DNA of 64,000 nt from Vreelandella titanicae BH1 (GTDB lineage Bacteria > Pseudomonadota > Gammaproteobacteria > Pseudomonadales > Halomonadaceae), in assembly GCF_000336575.1 (NCBI RefSeq), contig NZ_AOPO01000009.1:124001-188000 (forward strand), written 5' to 3'. Positions 61,517 through 64,000 of this stretch are shown in pieces (position 1 is the stretch's first letter; the number at the start of each line of letters is the position of its first letter). The translations under genes and the position numbers were made by a program. The notes under the pieces are model-generated. The model was not told the origin of the DNA and made no database searches. It was given only the letters and a program-made list of their open reading frames with translations.

Positions 61517-61945
61517 ATGAAGACGTTCAGTGCTAAGCCGCAGTCCGTCCAGCGCGACTGGTATGTAGTCGACGCTACGGACAAAACGCTCGGTCGTCTG
61601 GCAACCGAGATTGCTCGCCGCCTACGTGGCAAGCATAAGCCCGAATTTACCCCTCACGTTGATACTGGCGACTACATCGTCGTGATCAACGCAGAGAAAG
61701 TCCACGTAACTGGTAATAAGGCGAAGGCTAAAACCTATTACCGCCACACTGGTTACCCGGGCGGTCTGCGCTCTATGACATTCGACAAAATGCTTGATCA
61801 TGCGCCCGAGCGTATCATTGAGTCTGCCGTTAAAGGTATGTTGCCGAAAGGTCCCTTGGGCCGTGCCATGTACACGAAGTTGAAAGTGTACGCTGGCGAC
61901 GAGCATCCGCATGCTGCCCAACAGCCGCTTGAACTGAACCTCTGA
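61517..61945 (+). CDS. rplM: 50S ribosomal protein L13
   Basis: Early-assembly protein of the large subunit. The 142-residue product equals Escherichia L13 in length and contains [40 protein letters not shown] and the signature region [20 protein letters not shown]. The ATG at 61517 ([12 protein letters not shown]) is the conserved start; an ATG at 61505 is not family-like. rpsI follows after 13 bases. Confidence 0.99.
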   Translation: MKTFSAKPQSVQRDWYVVDATDKTLGRLATEIARRLRGKHKPEFTPHVDTGDYIVVINAEKVHVTGNKAKAKTYYRHTGYPGGLRSMTFDKMLDHAPERIIESAVKGMLPKGPLGRAMYTKLKVYAGDEHPHAAQQPLELNL

Positions 61946-61958
61946 GGAAATCTTCGCC

Positions 61959-62348
61959 ATGACACAGCAGTATTACGGTACCGGGCGCCGCAAGACTTCC
62001 ACCGCTCGCGTGTTTATGAAGCCGGGCTCTGGCAAAATTACTGTCAACAACCAAGACCTTGACCTCTACTTTGGTCGTGTTACCGGTCGTATGGTTGTTC
62101 GCCAGCCGCTTGAATTGACTGAAACCCTGAACCAGTTTGACATCTTCGTGACTGTCGCTGGTGGTGGTGGTTCTTCTCAAGCTGGTGCGATCCGTCACGG
62201 CATTACACGTGCCCTGATGAACTACAATGAAGACCTGCGTCCTTCGCTACGTGCCGCTGGCTACGTAACGCGTGATGCACGTCAAGTTGAACGTAAGAAA
62301 GTCGGTCTGCGCAAAGCACGTCGTCGTCCGCAGTTCTCGAAGCGTTAA
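61959..62348 (+). CDS. rpsI: 30S ribosomal protein S9
   Basis: Small-subunit protein whose C-terminal tail reaches the P-site tRNA. The 129-residue product has [20 protein letters not shown], the signature [18 protein letters not shown] and the basic C-terminus RRPQFSKR with terminal Lys-Arg. GAGGAAA precedes the ATG. A strong terminator follows. Confidence 0.99.
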   Translation: MTQQYYGTGRRKTSTARVFMKPGSGKITVNNQDLDLYFGRVTGRMVVRQPLELTETLNQFDIFVTVAGGGGSSQAGAIRHGITRALMNYNEDLRPSLRAAGYVTRDARQVERKKVGLRKARRRPQFSKR

Positions 62349-62364
62349 TTTTTACGCTATGCGG

Positions 62365-62398
62365 AAAAACGCCCAGGTCATCGACCTGGGCGTTTTTT
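62365..62398 (+). terminator. Rho-independent terminator after rpsI
   Basis: GCCCAGGTC (62371-62379) and GACCTGGGC (62383-62391) pair around ATC, flanked by AAAAAC and GTTTTTT. The U tract is immediate, so this is a strong terminator of the rplM-rpsI operon. Confidence 0.92.
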
Positions 62399-62556
62399 AT
62401 TGGAATATCAAAAAATTATATTGCTCGTACCACTATGGTCACGAGCGGTTGTTCTTGTGCACAGCGCTTTGTTTTTTTACCATAGAGCGTAATTAATATT
62501 CGTCGCCGCAAGACGCCTTTGTGGCGGAACGGGTAAGCTGATGGGAGAAACCTGAA

Positions 62557-63156
62557 ATGGCAGATAACGGCGTAAACAAAGGCCGACGCCGTTTCCTCGT
62601 AGGCGCCACCTCCGTTGTGGGTGCGGTAGGTGCTGTCGGGGTAGCGGTACCCTTTGTGGCTTCTTGGCAGCCTAGTGCCAAAGCAAGAGCGGCGGGTGCT
62701 CCCGTTCAAGCAGATATTTCCAAGCTTGAGCCTGGGCAGCGTATGACCGTTGAGTGGCGTGGTCGGCCAATATGGATCATTAATCGCACGCCGGAAATGA
62801 TCGAGCGTACTGAGTCGCTGAGCGGTGAGCAACTGGCCGATCCGGATTCGGAAGAGCCACAACAGCCCGCTTATATCGAGGGTGGATTGCGCTCTATCAA
62901 GCCCGAGATTGGGGTGTTGATCGGTATTTGTACTCACCTAGGCTGTTCGCCGTTATTCCGGCCTGAACCCGACGCAGAGGGCGTAGGCGTTGATAACTGG
63001 CCGGGTGGTTTCTTCTGCCCATGCCACGGTTCCCGCTTTGATTTGGCTGGTCGCGTATTTAACAACGTTCCTGCGCCGACCAATCTTGAGGTTCCACCCT
63101 ACCGCTTTGAGAATGACGATATCATTATCGTCGGCGAAGATGAGGAGACTGCCTAA
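62557..63156 (+). CDS. petA: Ubiquinol-cytochrome c reductase Rieske iron-sulfur subunit
   Basis: Electron-transfer subunit of the cytochrome bc1 complex. The 199-residue product has a twin-arginine-type N-terminus (GRRRFLVGATS) with an uncleaved membrane helix (about residues 15-37). The cluster motifs are CTHLGC (C125, H127, C130) and CPCHGS (C154, C156, H157); C130-C156 would form the disulfide. TGGGAGAAACCTGAA lies upstream of the ATG. The stop overlaps the petB start as TAATG. Confidence 0.97.
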   Translation: MADNGVNKGRRRFLVGATSVVGAVGAVGVAVPFVASWQPSAKARAAGAPVQADISKLEPGQRMTVEWRGRPIWIINRTPEMIERTESLSGEQLADPDSEEPQQPAYIEGGLRSIKPEIGVLIGICTHLGCSPLFRPEPDAEGVGVDNWPGGFFCPCHGSRFDLAGRVFNNVPAPTNLEVPPYRFENDDIIIVGEDEETA

Positions 63157-64000
63157 TGGGTAATCCGAATAAAGCCAAGGCGGAAAAAGGCCTCATGCGT
63201 TGGGTGGATGATCGCTTCCCTGCTACTCAGATGTGGCAAGAGCACCTCTCCAAATATTACGCGCCGAAAAACTTCAATTTCTGGTACTTCTTTGGCTCGT
63301 TAGCGCTGCTTGCGCTGGTCAACCAAATCCTCACCGGGGTTTGGTTGACCATGAGCTTTAACCCCTCAGCTGAAGGTGCCTTCGATTCCGTCGAATACAT
63401 CATGCGTGATGTGGAATGGGGGTGGTTGATTCGCTATATGCACACCACGGGGGCCTCCGCCTTCTTCCTCGTTGTCTATCTGCATATGTTCCGTGGCCTT
63501 TTGTACGGTTCTTATAAAGCCCCGCGCGAGTTAGTGTGGGTCTTCGGCATGACTATTTACCTGGTGCTAATGGCGGAAGCCTTTATGGGTTATCTGCTGC
63601 CGTGGGGGCAAATGTCCTACTGGGGTGCGCAGGTGATTATCTCGCTGTTCTCAGCGATTCCGGCGATCGGCCCTGACCTGGCACAGTGGGTGCGTGGTGA
63701 CTTCCTTATTTCAGGCATTACCCTAAACCGCTTCTTTGCACTGCATGTGGTTGCGCTGCCAATCGTTATTCTGGCACTGGTTGTGCTGCACATCATTGCT
63801 TTGCATGAGGTGGGCTCGAATAACCCGGACGGCATTGATATCAAGCAGAAGAAGGATGAGGCTGGTGTGCCGTTGGATGGAATTCCTTTCCACCCTTACT
63901 ACACGGTGAAAGACCTTGTCGGTGTGGCAGTGTTCCTGTTCGTTTTCTGCGTAGTGGTGTTCTACTTCCCCGAAGGTGGTGGCTACTTTATTGAGCGGCC
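63156..64000 (+). CDS. petB: Cytochrome b of the bc1 complex (5' part, runs off the window)
   Basis: Membrane subunit of bc1 with hemes bL and bH and both quinone sites. About 281 residues are visible: FWYFFGSLALLALVNQILTG, IRYMHTTGASAFFLVVYLHM and FFALHVVALPIVILALVVLH carry the heme-ligating His pairs, and GYLLPWGQMSYWGA is the Qo-site CD helix. It then enters the C-terminal part with IPFHPYYTVKD. The start overlaps petA by one base. The remainder and petC presumably lie beyond 64000. Confidence 0.97.
   Translation, partial: MGNPNKAKAEKGLMRWVDDRFPATQMWQEHLSKYYAPKNFNFWYFFGSLALLALVNQILTGVWLTMSFNPSAEGAFDSVEYIMRDVEWGWLIRYMHTTGASAFFLVVYLHMFRGLLYGSYKAPRELVWVFGMTIYLVLMAEAFMGYLLPWGQMSYWGAQVIISLFSAIPAIGPDLAQWVRGDFLISGITLNRFFALHVVALPIVILALVVLHIIALHEVGSNNPDGIDIKQKKDEAGVPLDGIPFHPYYTVKDLVGVAVFLFVFCVVVFYFPEGGGYFIER

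Noticed and set aside
62416-62937. 173-codon minus-strand frame over the petA start
   Set aside because: Antisense to the Rieske gene and its upstream region; no supporting signals.

Overview
The window is ordinary, densely packed chromosome of a gammaproteobacterium, most likely a Halomonas-like member of the Halomonadaceae. This placement is an inference from three things: the gene order (nnr-tsaE-amiB-mutL-miaA-hfq-hflX-hflKC-purA; mreBCD-maf-rng-yhdP-tldD; rpoN/lpt/kds opposite mla-ibaG-murA-hisG-hisD; rplM-rpsI-petAB), the moderately GC-rich and acidic coding sequence, and the mix of Escherichia-like and Pseudomonas-like synteny (short HisG with HisZ, an AlgW/DegS protease after hisD, MutL with an endonuclease motif). 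I see no tRNA, rRNA, CRISPR array, insertion sequence, prophage or defence island.

Layout. 1-13890: the 5' part of queG (minus), then a long plus-strand series for metabolite repair, tRNA modification, cell-wall amidase, mismatch repair, Hfq, HflX, the HflKC membrane complex, HisZ and PurA. 13900-20160: cobO (minus), yajQ, pepN, a lipid kinase, an unrecognised acidic lipoprotein with an internal coiled-coil repeat, and a cold-shock protein (minus). 20290-27290: a LysE-type exporter, a soluble lytic transglycosylase (minus), a DUF1232 protein, htpG carrying a one-base frameshift behind an apparently intact sigma-32 promoter, gpsA and sixA. 27297-30583: gatCAB (minus). 30813-40740: mreBCD-maf-rng-yhdP-tldD, almost without gaps. 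40778-44898: darP (minus), pmbA/tldE (plus), then npr, rapZ, ptsN, hpf (minus). 44996-49980: rpoN, lptB, lptA, lptC, kdsC, kdsD (minus). 50307-57210: the divergent mlaFEDCB-ibaG-murA-hisG-hisD run. 57257-64000: an AlgW/DegS-like protease (minus), a Nif3-family protein, yhcB/zapG (minus), zapE, rplM-rpsI, and the start of the cytochrome bc1 operon (petA, partial petB).

Functionally the window concentrates on envelope biogenesis: peptidoglycan (AmiB, Slt, MreBCD, MurA), LPS precursor and transport (KdsD, KdsC, LptABC) and phospholipid trafficking (Mla, YhdP). It also carries nitrogen-PTS/sigma-54 regulation, protein quality control (HflKC, DegS-like, TldD/TldE, HtpG) and RNA/ribosome functions (Hfq, HflX, RNase G, Hpf, DarP, L13, S9).

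I found no convincing new multi-gene system. The observations most worth a second look are the htpG frameshift that falls exactly in the conserved Asp-Asn-Gly motif, the sigma-32 promoter in front of it, and the repeat-containing acidic lipoprotein at 18997-19887.
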